Shown: one piece after another, positions 43,769 to 53,571 of the stretch | Numbering within the stretch: position 1 is the stretch's first letter | Layout: each line of letters opens with the position of its first letter | Origin: Laceyella putida | GTDB taxonomy: Bacteria > Bacillota > Bacilli > Thermoactinomycetales > Thermoactinomycetaceae | Reading direction: 5' to 3' | Assembly: GCF_042665195.1 (NCBI RefSeq) | Contig: NZ_JBHTBW010000021.1 | Location: forward strand, 177,942 to 241,941 | Length of the DNA stretch: 64,000 bases | Position numbers and translations under genes: made by a program | The notes under the pieces: generated by a model | Database searches by the model: none | What the model saw: the letters and a program-made list of their open reading frames with translations, nothing else | Told to the model about the DNA's origin: nothing

Positions 43769-44232
43769 TTGTCAGGAGATATTATGTATTTTACTCCAAG
43801 GTGTTCAACTTCAACATTAGTCATAGGAATTCTAACGTTTTTCCATAACCAATAACAAATGTCCAATGCCTGCTCAACATTCCCGACAAAGTAAATGCCG
43901 CAATACCGAAAGGCGGCTTTTTTTGCACGTAATTCAGGTTGTTCCTGGCATCGAGTAAAGAAATCGACAGCTTGCGGGGGATATCCTAACATTTCGCCTA
44001 TAATCCGGTGATATTCATGACTACCAGGTTCAACGAGATCCAAGCGGGTCACGAAATTATTTTTTAGTTCTTCACTTTTAAAGAACATGACGTTTCTCTG
44101 ATTTAAATATATATATGGATATTTTTCTATTAAGTCTTGAAATCCTGATTCTGATTCGTCTGATATGTAGGCTGGTTTAATTCCAGAGGCAAACAATGTG
44201 AAAGCAGTCTGTTCTATTGATGTTTGTGTCAT
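43762..44232 (-). CDS. Element protein of unknown function
   Basis: 156 residues. Mixed alpha/beta, with GYPPQAVDFFTRCQEQPEL and FRYCGIYFVGNVEQALDICYWLW; the start (MTQTSIEQTAF) is preceded by GGAGAGATC. No family recognised. It is convergent to the small-gene cluster. Upstream, 44286-44317 holds a hairpin (CCTTCCCA with TGGGAAGG), and 44320-44530 no gene. Confidence 0.6.
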   Translation of the reverse strand: MTQTSIEQTAFTLFASGIKPAYISDESESGFQDLIEKYPYIYLNQRNVMFFKSEELKNNFVTRLDLVEPGSHEYHRIIGEMLGYPPQAVDFFTRCQEQPELRAKKAAFRYCGIYFVGNVEQALDICYWLWKNVRIPMTNVEVEHLGVKYIISPDKI

Positions 44233-44532
44233 TTGATCTCTCCTTTGTCACTTCCTATCTTAGCAATTCTATAACAAAAAAAATTAACCTTCCCAGATCA
44301 TTGGGAAGGGTCTTTTGCGTCTCGCTGATACACTTCTATTCGCTTTGCCTGGCGTCGGACGGAGCGGCAACGTCATCTACGATTTTTTCGCGATAAATGG
44401 GTTATCTATCTTGATCCAGTACTTGGAGCCAGCAGAATAGGGTTGACACGTGTGGCGGGTCCCACTTGGAAATTATCCCCTTGTCATAGACTGAAAAATT
44501 AGATATGTTGAATAGTAGGGAGTGAGAAACGG

Positions 44533-45027
44533 ATGAGTGAAAACCATTGGGAAGCACGACTCGAGCGCATAGAGGAAAAGTTGGAGCATATCCCAACGAA
44601 AGAGGATTTGGAAGCGGTGATCCATGTTCAAGAGGTAGCGGCCGCCTCCCTTCAGGAGAAGACCCATCAAGTAGATGATAAGTCCGAGAGTGGGTATGTT
44701 GTCCTGGAATCGTTGTTTAAGGGTATGGAAAATAGAGTGGCAGCCATGATCCAAGAGTCCGAACAACGGCTGACAGAACGGATGGACCATCTCGACGAAC
44801 GTGTTGATCGGATCGACCAGAATGTCTTGCAAATGGGAAAAGTGCTGGAGATGGTCGCACAACTCAACCAGAAGCAGGATGAACGGTTAACCCATTTAGA
44901 AGTCAAAATGGATCAGATGGTAGACCAAATCAGCGCGTTAACGGATATCACCCGCGCATGGATATATAAAGGAAATCTGATTGAGAAGGAAGTCCAAGAA
45001 TTGAAGAGGCGGATGGGGGACGAGTAG
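44533..45027 (+). CDS. Coiled-coil protein
   Basis: 164 residues, nearly all heptad pattern: ARLERIEEKLEHI, RMDHLDERVDRIDQNV, HLEVKMDQMVDQI. It resembles the coiled-coil tails and spacers seen in phages and mobile elements. GGGAGTGAG precedes the ATG. No transmembrane segment; probably a cytosolic oligomer. Function unknown. Confidence 0.65.
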   Translation: MSENHWEARLERIEEKLEHIPTKEDLEAVIHVQEVAAASLQEKTHQVDDKSESGYVVLESLFKGMENRVAAMIQESEQRLTERMDHLDERVDRIDQNVLQMGKVLEMVAQLNQKQDERLTHLEVKMDQMVDQISALTDITRAWIYKGNLIEKEVQELKRRMGDE

Positions 45028-45150
45028 TCGTCCTTTTTTTATTGCGTCCAAAAAAGATCTAATCCGAACTATTTGCATGATTAGAAAGGAAAAAGGGGAA
45101 ATTTATAATAAAGAGAATTTTGTTGCTAATCAGAGAAAGTAGGTGAATTA

Positions 45151-45351
45151 ATGGACAAAGATTTTATGGTAGGGATTATCGTTTTGGGTATCGTTTTAAT
45201 ATTCGCTGTTACCATTGTTGTACTACCAAAGTTAAAGAAGAAACAAAAACCTCATCATTATGACCCTTATATCAATCGGAATAGCCAAATTGGCTCAGAT
45301 ACTAGTACTAGCCACCTTCCAAGTGATGCAGGAGGAAATTCCGATATTTGA
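45151..45351 (+). CDS. Small single-pass membrane protein
   Basis: 66 residues: one N-terminal membrane segment (VGIIVLGIVLIFAVTIVVL), then a basic KKK stretch and a polar tail. AAGTAGGTG precedes the ATG. Function unknown. Confidence 0.55.
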   Translation: MDKDFMVGIIVLGIVLIFAVTIVVLPKLKKKQKPHHYDPYINRNSQIGSDTSTSHLPSDAGGNSDI

Positions 45352-45365
45352 TTCTCAAAAATACA

Positions 45366-45391
45366 AGGTGATCTAAATCTGATCACCTCTC
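45366..45391. terminator. Hairpin between convergent genes
   Basis: AGGTGATC-(7 nt)-GATCACCT followed by CTCTT; overlaps the 3' end of the minus-strand gene. Confidence 0.6.
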
Positions 45392-45741
45392 TTCAACTTC
45401 ATATACCCTTTCAATATCTCCCCGCACTCCACTCGCATGAACTCATTTAGATATTTTACCTTGAGACGATACCCCTTCCAGACATACTCCACCATCCGCT
45501 CACCCACCAATTGAACCGTTTGGATGATCTCCCCTTGGGATTGGCGGAAGTAGCGGCGAAGTTCGGCCATGTCCTTTAATATTTGGTCGCTGATGTAGTC
45601 GATCTGGTCTTCGTATACCTCCGCCATCTTGAGGTGGCCAAGCTGTTTCTTATCTCGGTTCAACGCTTCGAGTAGCACTTCAAGGTGGACATATCGTTTG
45701 AGTTTGACTTCAAAATCGAGATGGTCGTCGTTGTACAACAT
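45373..45741 (-). CDS. Element protein of unknown function
   Basis: 122 residues, charged and helical (LKRYVHLEVLLEALNRDKKQ, YEDQIDYISDQILKDMAELR), with a second half rich in Y/V/K. No family recognised. It stands alone with a hairpin at its end. Confidence 0.55.
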   Translation of the reverse strand: MLYNDDHLDFEVKLKRYVHLEVLLEALNRDKKQLGHLKMAEVYEDQIDYISDQILKDMAELRRYFRQSQGEIIQTVQLVGERMVEYVWKGYRLKVKYLNEFMRVECGEILKGYMKLKRGDQI

Positions 45742-45822
45742 CTTCCATCACCACCATTTATCATAACACGGCAATCAAGGGAATGAAAAAAGACCGCACA
45801 GAGCAGTCCTTTAACCTTTATT

Positions 45823-45905
45823 ATTGAACGATAAACTTAACACGAGTTCCATCTGGATACGGCTCTAATTGATTTCCTACCCATGCACCAGCACCACGGC
45901 AACCT
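45823..45905 (-). pseudogene. C-terminal fragment of an unknown gene
   Basis: A short frame ends VGNQLEPYPDGTRVKFIVQ-stop with no start or upstream continuation. It looks like a severed C-terminus. Confidence 0.35.
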
Positions 45906-45939
45906 TAGACTTGAAACTCGGAAAAATATGTGGGTGTAG

Positions 45940-46160
45940 TTGAAGTCGATTGCATTAGGTGCTAACCTGAACATTGAAGTGAAAGGAAGTGGTCAAGTTT
46001 TGGCTACCCACTACCAATGAAAAAACGGCAGACAGACGACGGTGATGAATCCAACCTCCGCTAAAAAAGAAATTCAGAAAGCGAAACAAAGTGGGAAGTT
46101 GCCCAAAACCGCAACATCCTACTCGGTAGGCGCAGTTTCGGGTGCTGGGTGATGCAGTGA
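45940..46160 (+). pseudogene. Broken coding remnants
   Basis: One frame reads LNIEVKGSGQVLATHYQ, then a TGA, then NGRQTTVMNPTSAKKEIQ and on to SYSVGAVSGAG. It looks like a decayed gene end with an in-frame stop; identity unknown. Confidence 0.3.
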
Positions 46161-46250
46161 TGGTTGGCTGCCGTTGATTTAACTAATCTTGAAGAAGGGG
46201 ACCCTTCTTTTTCTTTAAGGGGGGAAACACTCATGTGATATAAAAGAATC

Positions 46251-46496
46251 TTGGTTAATTCCCTTGCCCTAATTATCTCTATTATCAAATGGGTCTTATT
46301 TTGGCTTTTTTTAAGAATACAATTAGCACTTATCTTTTGGTTATGTAAGCCGTTATTAGATTTAGATTCAACAGGTTGGAGCTATTTAGTTGTATTGCTA
46401 ATTGTTGTCATAGTTGATTTGTTTTTGTTTATCCGCTTTCCTTTGGAAAAGTATGAATCGAAATTATTAGCCCGAAAGTTGTTAAAAATGCATTAA
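46251..46496 (+). CDS. Possible small membrane protein
   Basis: 81 residues from a TTG with no clear ribosome site. Two strong hydrophobic segments (WVLFWLFLRIQLALIFWLC, YLVVLLIVVIVDLFLFI) and a basic end. It could be real or a decayed piece; function unknown. Confidence 0.4.
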   Translation: MVNSLALIISIIKWVLFWLFLRIQLALIFWLCKPLLDLDSTGWSYLVVLLIVVIVDLFLFIRFPLEKYESKLLARKLLKMH

Positions 46497-46627
46497 GGGA
46501 CCCTATACGGCCCAAAGGTAGCGAACGTTGATTTCGAGGCCATTCAGGGAGAAACTACCATCCAAGGTAAATCACCACTACATTTTCCATTTATCTAACC
46601 GAATTTGAGCTTCGCTCCCCCACCCCT

Positions 46628-46678
46628 AATAAAAAGGGCTCCTACATTGTAGTCATATAAGCAAAGTAAGAGCCTTAT
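46628..46678 (-). terminator. Terminator of mqo
   Basis: On the minus strand GGCTCTTAC and GTAGGAGCC pair around a 24-nt loop and are followed by CTTTTTATT. Confidence 0.7.
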
Positions 46679-46752
46679 TTTTTCTACACATTTTTCTTTT
46701 TAGTCTTGATTTGCCGATTTTGGTATCATCAATTGTTTCTACATCCAAAGAA

Positions 46753-48255
46753 TTAACTATAGACCGGTTCTTTTTTGCTCAGACCAAGCGTCTGCGCTGT
46801 TGAAGTATGAATTTCTTGGAAAAGCTTTGGGTTTTCCACTAGTGATACGCCATAAGAAGGAATCATTTCTTTTATTTTCGGTTCCCACTCTTTCATATGT
46901 TGTGGGAAGCATTTTTCTAATACCTCAAGCATAGCGTGAACGGCAGTAGAAGCACCCGGAGAAGCGCCGAGCAATGCCGCTATTGAGCCATCAGCGGCAC
47001 TAACAACTTCCGTACCAAATTGAAGTGTTCCTTTACCGCCGGCCTCAGTATCTTTGATAACTTGCACACGTTGGCCCGCTACCACTATATCCCAATCCTC
47101 GCTTTTGGCGTTCGGAATAAACTCGCGTAATTCTTCCATGCGCTTTTCATTCGATAACATAACTTGCTGGATCAGGTATTTTGTCAATGCCATCTCTTTT
47201 ACGCCTGCCGCCAACATAGTTAAGATATTATTCGGTTTTATGGAACCTATCAAATCAAAATTTGAACCAGTTTTTAAGAACTTTGGTGAGAAGCCGGCAA
47301 ACGGTCCAAACAGCAATGTTTTTTTGTTGTTGATATATCTTGTATCAAGATGCGGAACAGACATTGGAGGAGCACCAACCTTAGCTTTACCGTATACTTT
47401 TGCATGATGCTGCTCTACAAGTTCCGGATTGTTACATACCATAAATAGTCCGCTTACAGGGAATCCTCCAATATGTTTTGACTCAGGAATACCGGTTTTT
47501 TGTAGTAAAGGAAGACTTCCACCCCCACCTCCGATAAAGACGAATTTTGCAGTATGGTATTCGATTTTACCGCTATCAATATCATGCACTTTCACTTTCC
47601 ACGAGCGGTCGCTAGTACGTTTAATATTCTCAACACTATGCTTGTAGTTTATCTCGACGTTTTTACTCTTTAAGTGGTCAAACAACATGCGTGTTAAAGC
47701 ACCAAAGTTGACATCCGTTCCAGAGTCGATTTTTGTTGCCGCTATCGGTTCATTCGATGTACGGCCTTCCATGATAAGCGGAATCCATTCCTTCAATTTT
47801 TCAGGGTCATCGGAAAATTCCATCCCTTGAAACAGGTGAATGTTTATCAGCGCTTCAAAACGGTTTTTCAAAAATGTTACATTTTTTTCCCCTTGTACTA
47901 AACTCATATGAGGTATTGGCATGATAAAGTCCTGCGGATTACCAATCAGATTGCTTTTTACAAGATAAGACCAAAACTGAATTGAAAGCTGAAACTGTTC
48001 ATTAATTTTTATAGCTTTGCTAATATCTATAGATCCGTCAGATTTTTCGGATGTATAGTTAAGCTCGCACAGTGCAGCATGACCCGTACCCGCATTATTC
48101 CATTCGTTAGAGCTTTCTTCTCCTGCGTGTGCGAGTTTCTCAAACACTTTGATTTCCCATTCAGGTGCTAACTCTTTCAGTAATGATCCCAAAGTCGCGC
48201 TCATGATTCCGGCACCAATTAAGATAACGTCTGTTTTTTTCTGTGTGTTGCTCAT
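46753..48255 (-). CDS. mqo: Malate:quinone oxidoreductase
   Basis: 500 residues, full length. N-terminal FAD-binding DVILIGAGIMSATLGSLL, then the Mqo signatures SNEWNNAGTGHAALCELNYT and DVNFGALTR; GGGGGSLPLLQKTGIPE and GASPGASTAVHAMLEVLEKCF near the C-terminus are typical. It is a peripheral membrane flavoenzyme that oxidises malate to oxaloacetate and passes electrons to quinone. Its base composition is more A/T-rich than the host backbone, and it sits alone inside the sigK element: acquired cargo. Confidence 0.95.
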   Translation of the reverse strand: MSNTQKKTDVILIGAGIMSATLGSLLKELAPEWEIKVFEKLAHAGEESSNEWNNAGTGHAALCELNYTSEKSDGSIDISKAIKINEQFQLSIQFWSYLVKSNLIGNPQDFIMPIPHMSLVQGEKNVTFLKNRFEALINIHLFQGMEFSDDPEKLKEWIPLIMEGRTSNEPIAATKIDSGTDVNFGALTRMLFDHLKSKNVEINYKHSVENIKRTSDRSWKVKVHDIDSGKIEYHTAKFVFIGGGGGSLPLLQKTGIPESKHIGGFPVSGLFMVCNNPELVEQHHAKVYGKAKVGAPPMSVPHLDTRYINNKKTLLFGPFAGFSPKFLKTGSNFDLIGSIKPNNILTMLAAGVKEMALTKYLIQQVMLSNEKRMEELREFIPNAKSEDWDIVVAGQRVQVIKDTEAGGKGTLQFGTEVVSAADGSIAALLGASPGASTAVHAMLEVLEKCFPQHMKEWEPKIKEMIPSYGVSLVENPKLFQEIHTSTAQTLGLSKKEPVYS

Positions 48256-48439
48256 TATAATCTTCCCCTAAAAGTAGTTTCGTTCCAAGTCAGATAAGTT
48301 TGAAGCTATGGACAAAGAATAAAACATGAATTAATCGAAAGAGGTGAAATGATATATTTCATTATACAATAGAAAAGCCGGGGATAATCCCCGACTCGTT
48401 TTTTTCTTCCAAGTAGATATCTCCAATTTTTTTGGATGA

Positions 48440-48863
48440 TAATTTCCATCGGCAAATGCTTGAATTTCAACAGACTGGTCTTGTTTCGGGCCATTCATCG
48501 GGCGGCCTTATTACGACATGGATAGCTTCCAACCGACCAGAGCTTGTAAATGGCGTGGTGCTTGAAGATCCACCCTACTTCTCTTCTATCATGCCGCGCG
48601 CCAAAAAAACGGCCGGTGGTGACCTCGCTAGGGTGACGCATGACTTTGTTTCGCAAAAACAAGAGACGGACTTTCAGAAGTACTATGTCCAGAACAGAGA
48701 ATGGCGTTCTGATGGCGGCAATGGATGATAAGGATGTGGCGAAGATAAAATCACTGTTAAAGGCGTGGAAGTTGTCGACGTCGATTCCGGCCACCTTGTC
48801 CACTTTGAAAAGCCAGATGAATTCACGAAAGTACTCCTTGACTTTGCCTCAAAAGTGAAATAG
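48440..48863 (+). pseudogene. Alpha/beta hydrolase remnant
   Basis: One frame has the nucleophile elbow SGHSSGGLITTWIAS and LVNGVVLEDPPYF; the end of such an enzyme, VDSGHLVHFEKPDEF with the catalytic His, is in another frame up to the stop at 48863. The N-terminus is missing and the middle is deleted or frameshifted. Not functional. Confidence 0.75.
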
Positions 48864-48889
48864 ATCGAGGCAATGTGATTAGATTGAAT

Positions 48890-49130
48890 CTCTAAGACGC
48901 TAGCGAATCACTAATTGAGCCAAATCATCAGGGAAATCAAGGTAATGACAGCACAAAAATAAACCGCCCGTTTTTTATAGTGCGATGAGCTCGGACAATG
49001 GTGCTGTCAAAAAAACGACCCAGTCAACATCGGAAACTGCATGGGAGTAGGTTTGAACATACTTTAGCAAACGATCCCAAGTACCATACTTTTGCCAACG
49101 AGTAAAACGATAATACCGGTGAGGCTACAT
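48890..49130 (-). pseudogene. IS5-family transposase remnant
   Basis: Read on the minus strand, fragments in shifting frames give RWQKYGTWDRLLKYV, SDVDWVVF, then STIVRAHR-like and KNGR-like pieces: the segment of an IS5 (IS427-type) transposase around its first catalytic Asp. N- and C-termini are gone. From 49130 to 49297 only another short gene-end fragment (FTGKREHDKNGIPSLKI) is visible. Confidence 0.6.
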
Positions 49131-49297
49131 TGTCTTTATTTCTAAAACGATGAAATCATTCACGGGTAAAAGGGAACACGATAAAAATGGCATCCCATCA
49201 TTAAAAATCACCGAACTTTCACCTGTTTTGCCTTCCATGCCGCTTTACATTCAAACGGCCGAGGAGTAAGATGATCTCAAAAAATAATCTCCATTCC

Positions 49298-49452
49298 AAT
49301 CGCTGAATCCCATTTTTGGGAGCGGGGGAACCACGCGTAGGGATGACTTCGGTCATGGGCTACATGGGGTGAATCCTGGGCAAGCTTGTCCGGGTAGGGT
49401 GACTCTCAGCACCCGAATCCATCAGCTAACCTCGTAAGCGTTATGAGAGGAG
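49298..49452 (+). promoter_or_regulatory. c-di-AMP riboswitch (ydaO/yuaA class)
   Basis: The conserved ydaO landmarks appear in order: CGCTGAATCCC, GGGAGCGGGGGAACCA, GGGGTGAATCC, TCCGGGTAGGG and CCGAATCCATCAGCTAACC with CTCGTAAGCG. A terminator follows at 49493. c-di-AMP binding to this class favours termination, so rph should be expressed when c-di-AMP is low. Confidence 0.9.
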
Positions 49453-49492
49453 GAGTGTCGTCGTGCTGAGCCACGGTTTGTTTTGTGGTGCC

Positions 49493-49533
49493 AAAAAAGC
49501 CGCGAGAAGACTTCCTTCTCGTGGCTTTTTCGA
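49493..49533 (+). terminator. Riboswitch expression-platform terminator
   Basis: AAAAAGCCGCGAGAAG-(4 nt)-CTTCTCGTGGCTTTTT, immediately after the aptamer. Confidence 0.9.
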
Positions 49534-49637
49534 TTTGGCAAGGTGGTGATTGGTAGAATTTTTGCTTCCGCTGGCAAAGTTGTTGAGCATCTGGTTAACA
49601 GCTTGACTCCATTCTTTTGAAAGGGAAGTGAAGTGTC

Positions 49638-52292
49638 GTGAAATATGTATTGCATTTTGAGGAAATTGATCGCCACAGCTTGCCGATCGTGGGTGGAAAA
49701 GGCGCCAATCTGGGAGAAATGGCCAAAGCGTGCTTTCCGATCCCTCCCGGCTTTTGCATCACCACAACGGCTTACCGCCATTTCATGGATGAATTGGATG
49801 AGATGGATCAATGGTTGGACCGCTTGAACCGGTTGAAACCGGAACAGCTGGACGAGATTCGCGCATGGGGACAAAAAATCCGTGACCGCATGCTGTCACT
49901 CACGCTTTTGGACCCGATCAAAGCATCGATCATCGGGGCTTGGGCCAAATTGGGAAAAGATCATGCGTACGCGGTCCGATCCAGCGCGACCGCCGAAGAT
50001 TTGCCAACCGCTTCTTTCGCGGGCCAACAAGAAACCTATCTGAACGTCAAAGGGGAAGAGCAGCAGCTCCTTGAAGCGGTCAAAAAATGTTGGGCATCCC
50101 TGTTCACGGATCGGGCCATCGTGTACCGCATCAAGAACGGGTTTGATCACAAGTCCGTTTCCTTGTCTGTCGTGGTGCAACGGATGGTTTTCCCCGAAGT
50201 GTCCGGAATCCTGTTCACCGCGGATCCCGTGACGGGACATCGGCGCACGGTTTCCATCGATGCCGGGTTCGGACTGGGAGAGGCGCTGGTTTCCGGCATC
50301 GTGACCGCCGATTTGTACAAAGTGCGCGACCATGAAATCATCCAGAAACAAATCGCGAAAAAGGAAAAAGGGGTTTTCCCCGTTGCTGAGGGCGGAACGG
50401 AAGTCCGGGAACTGCCGCCCGAACTTGGCCAAAAACAGGCGCTCCCGGATCAGAAAATCTTAGCGTTGGCGGAGCTGGGGCGAAGGATCGAAAACCATTA
50501 CGGTTCCGAGCAGGATATCGAGTGGTGTTTGGAGGGCGATGACATCTATATTCTCCAAAGCCGGCCCATCACTTCCCTTTATCCCGTCCCTTCCGCGAAG
50601 AATGACGAATACCGGGTCTATCTGTCGGTTGGCCACTCGCAAATGATGACCGATTATATGAAACCGCTCGGGATTTCGGTGTTCCAATCGCTCGTTCCCC
50701 TTGATGATGATTCGGCTCCGATCGTTGAAGCGGGCGGACGTCTCTTCTGGGATTGTTCCAGTTTCCTGTTCCTGAAGCCCATCCAGCGCAAGCTTCTCAA
50801 AAGCACGATCGCGGACGATAATCTGTTGGCGCTGAAAAAAGTGGTGCAAAGCGAAGACTTTCAACGGCTGGCACCGAAACGGGGCGTGATGCGGAAAGCA
50901 CTTTGCGCAATGAAACAAATGTTGGCCCTTTACCGGAAGATGATCCCCCGGTTGATCCAAATCTGGTATTGGGAAGATCCGAAACTCGCTGTGAAACGGG
51001 CCTTTGCCACGTTCGAACAAGATTTGGCCCAATTCAAACGGGCATTGTTCCAACGCTCCGGCGCGGAACGGATTCGGTTTATCCGAGAGCATGCCGTTTT
51101 TGGGACCATCGTCGATCCCGGAGCTTACACCTATGCTGGATTCATCGCCTTGCCGGTTATCAAAAGAAAAATGAAAAAATGGTTGGGCGAAGAATGGAAC
51201 CCCGCCATTCAAAAGTCCCCTCCCGGCAACATCACCAGCGAAATGGGGCTGATGATCGGGGATTTGGCGGATGCGGCCAGACCCTGTCCCGAAGTCGTCC
51301 GCTATCTGGAACAGGCGGAAGACCGCACGTTTTACGAGGGATTGAGCCAAGTGGAAGGCGGCGACGTATTCCGGGCGGAATTGGACCGGTTCATGAAAAA
51401 ATTCGGGATGCGGGCGCCCGGTGAAATCGACATCACACGGGTCCGCTACAAAGAAGCACCCACCATGCTCGTCCCGTCCATTCTCAGCCATATGAGAAGC
51501 AATGCGCCGCAAGAGCACCGGGAAAAATTCAAACAAGGGGAACAGGAAGCTCATGAAGCGATCCAGTCCTTGTTGGCGCGGGTGAAAGCGACGCGCGGTG
51601 GGGCCCGGAAAGCCAAGAAACTGGCCCGGCTCATCGCGCTCTACCGAAACACCGTGGGAATCCGGGAACTTCCCAAATATATCATGATCCGTTATTTCGA
51701 CCTTTACCGGGAAGCCATTTTGGAAGAAGCCCAAACCCTTTATGAAAAAGGGCTGCTCGAGCAGAAAGAGGATGTCTTTTATTTGACGCTGGACGAATTG
51801 GTTGCCCTGCTGGAAAACCGCCTGAAAAAGGATGAGGTCATGGAACGCATCCGTTCCCGCAAGGCATCGGAAGAGGTTTACCGAAAACTGAACCCTCCCC
51901 TTGTCATCACCAGCGAAGGGGAAACATTCTCGGGGGTCATCCGCAACGAGCAGGCACCGTCCGGAGCTTTGGTCGGCATTCCTGTATCCCCGGGTGTTGC
52001 GGAAGGCTATGTCAAAGTCGTTCGCCGATTAGAAGAAGGAAAACTGAACAAAGGGGACATCTTGGTCGCCCCCTACACGGATCCCGGTTGGACGCCCTTA
52101 TTCCATTCGGCCAAAGCCCTCGTGACGGAAGTCGGGGGGATGATGACCCACGGTTCCGTCGTCGCTCGGGAGTACGGAATCCCCGCTGTCGTCAGCGTGG
52201 AAAATGCGACCCAAATTTTGAAGGACGGTCAATACGTCCGTGTGGACGGGACCAACGGATATGTGGAGATCTTGGATGAGAAAAATGAATAG
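49638..52292 (+). CDS. rph: Rifampin phosphotransferase (PEP-synthase-like)
   Basis: 884 residues. ATP-grasp part: GGKGANLGEMA, VRSSATAEDLPTASFAGQ, ISGILFTADPVTGHRR-like SGILFTADPVTGH and DIEWCLEGDDIYILQSRPIT. The rifampin-binding middle starts at VYLSVGHSQMMTDYMKPLG, as in Listeria Rph. The swivelling His domain has TEVGGMMTHGSVVAREYG with His about 838. Rph moves the beta-phosphate of ATP to rifampin. GTG start behind AAGGGAAGTG. It is GC-rich compared with mqo, so separately acquired; the c-di-AMP riboswitch leader is unexpected. Confidence 0.9.
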   Translation: MKYVLHFEEIDRHSLPIVGGKGANLGEMAKACFPIPPGFCITTTAYRHFMDELDEMDQWLDRLNRLKPEQLDEIRAWGQKIRDRMLSLTLLDPIKASIIGAWAKLGKDHAYAVRSSATAEDLPTASFAGQQETYLNVKGEEQQLLEAVKKCWASLFTDRAIVYRIKNGFDHKSVSLSVVVQRMVFPEVSGILFTADPVTGHRRTVSIDAGFGLGEALVSGIVTADLYKVRDHEIIQKQIAKKEKGVFPVAEGGTEVRELPPELGQKQALPDQKILALAELGRRIENHYGSEQDIEWCLEGDDIYILQSRPITSLYPVPSAKNDEYRVYLSVGHSQMMTDYMKPLGISVFQSLVPLDDDSAPIVEAGGRLFWDCSSFLFLKPIQRKLLKSTIADDNLLALKKVVQSEDFQRLAPKRGVMRKALCAMKQMLALYRKMIPRLIQIWYWEDPKLAVKRAFATFEQDLAQFKRALFQRSGAERIRFIREHAVFGTIVDPGAYTYAGFIALPVIKRKMKKWLGEEWNPAIQKSPPGNITSEMGLMIGDLADAARPCPEVVRYLEQAEDRTFYEGLSQVEGGDVFRAELDRFMKKFGMRAPGEIDITRVRYKEAPTMLVPSILSHMRSNAPQEHREKFKQGEQEAHEAIQSLLARVKATRGGARKAKKLARLIALYRNTVGIRELPKYIMIRYFDLYREAILEEAQTLYEKGLLEQKEDVFYLTLDELVALLENRLKKDEVMERIRSRKASEEVYRKLNPPLVITSEGETFSGVIRNEQAPSGALVGIPVSPGVAEGYVKVVRRLEEGKLNKGDILVAPYTDPGWTPLFHSAKALVTEVGGMMTHGSVVAREYGIPAVVSVENATQILKDGQYVRVDGTNGYVEILDEKNE

Positions 52293-52310
52293 GGCGTGCC
52301 GATGATTGGG

Positions 52311-52362
52311 GCTGGAGCGGCATCCTTGCTCAATGCCATGTGACTGAACGCTCCAGTTTTTA
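52311..52362 (+). terminator. Terminator after rph
   Basis: CTGGAGCG and CGCTCCAG around a loop of about 27 nt, followed by TTTTTAT. A second perfect 12-bp inverted repeat (AAGTCTGTCACC, 52386, with GGTGACAGACTT, ending 52433) lies just before the IS3 end and reads as a minus-strand terminator. Confidence 0.75.
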
Positions 52363-52460
52363 TGGGTCTCACCATGATAAACAAAGTCTGTCACCTCCCG
52401 CCTTGGGGCAGCCTGCGGAAGGGTGACAGACTTCTTAATGAACCCCATATGTCCAGACAA

Positions 52461-53332
52461 TTATGCAACGGTTGAAGTTACAGATTGACGAAATTCTCGC
52501 GGCGACAGATATCCAAGCGCAGAGTGAGGTCTTTAATCATTGTAAAAGGCTATGTAATGATCAATGTCCTGTTTAGCTTCCAGGAACGATCCATATTCTT
52601 GAAGCCAAACCGTTTCCTCTTTTAGCGTACGAAACCAACGCTCAATGTAAGCATCAGCGTCAGGATTGTTGTAACCCGTTCTTTCTTGCTTCATTCCAGC
52701 ATCTTTCAGCGCTTTTACATAACGTCGGCTGGTCATTTGGCAGCCGTTATCACTCCGTATGCTAAGCCCTTTGCCTTTTACCCCTTCAGGAAAACGGTAA
52801 TTCAAAGATTGGTTTACAGCCATAAGAAGCTCCTCGGTTCTGCAGAACCGAGAGAAAGAATAGCCTACGATTTCTCTGTCAAATGCATCGATCACCGCAA
52901 ATAAATACCCCCAGCCATCTCTACCACACCAGACTTTTGTCATATCTACTTGAAAATGCTCATTGGAGCGAGTAACGGGAATCTTTCCTGGTTGCTTTTT
53001 TCGTTTGGCTTCAAAACGCTTCGTCTTAACTAGTACATTCAACTCCTTCATCATTCGTAAACACGTTTGCCATTAACCTTGAGTTGAAATCGCTTTTTTA
53101 GCCATACTCGAATACGGCGATATCCATTCGTAGGAAACTCGCCACACAACTCTAAAATCTTTTGACGAAGCGATGCTTCGTCTGTCTTTTCTCGTTTCTT
53201 AGGTTGTTCTTGCTTAAGTAAGGCATATCCGTAGGTACGGTTGATTTGAAGGGCATATGTAATTTGTGGGACCGAATACCCTTCATCCACCAAGGTCCGT
53301 GCCAACTCTCTTAAACTTACCTTCGGCCCCAA
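52461..53332 (-). pseudogene. IS3 transposase OrfB, frameshift plus nonsense
   Basis: The rve integrase core is clear: FQVDMTKVWCGRDGWGYLFAV (first D), LSIRSDNGCQMTS (second D) and NNPDADAYIERWFRTLKEE (E). The N-terminal HTH_21 part (NGYRRIRVWLKKRFQLKVNG) ends in GKRVYE-stop, and the rest resumes as MMKELNVL one base out of frame. A TAA interrupts FYND-RPHSALGYLSPREF near the end. It cannot make a full transposase. Confidence 0.85.
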
Positions 53333-53571
53333 TTGGTCTTTTTTCTAAGGATCTCAATCTGCATTGCTTGTTCACCAAGCAATGCCTTGGCTTCTTTTAA
53401 TTCTTTCTCTAATTCTTGTTCCCGCTTAGATGGACTTGTTGCCAGGGCTGAAAGCCCTCCTTGAAGAAACGCCTCCTTCCATTTGTAATACTGAGGTTGC
53501 AATATTCCATATTCTCTGCATACAGCAGTGATGTTAGCTCCAGATGCCATGCCAGCCAATACAATCTCCAT
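53317..53571 (-). CDS. IS3 OrfA (HTH protein)
   Basis: 84 residues with the IS3 OrfA pattern VLAGMASGANITAVCREYGI, a helix-turn-helix, and a leucine-zipper-like ELEKELKEAKALLGEQAMQI. The true start may be further upstream. It overlaps OrfB by 16 bases, the normal place for programmed -1 frameshifting in this family. Confidence 0.8.
   Translation of the reverse strand: MEIVLAGMASGANITAVCREYGILQPQYYKWKEAFLQGGLSALATSPSKREQELEKELKEAKALLGEQAMQIEILRKKTNWGRR

Noticed and set aside
50460..51734. Long minus-strand frame (424 codons) opposite rph
   Set aside because: Antisense shadow of a GC-rich gene; no recognisable domain.
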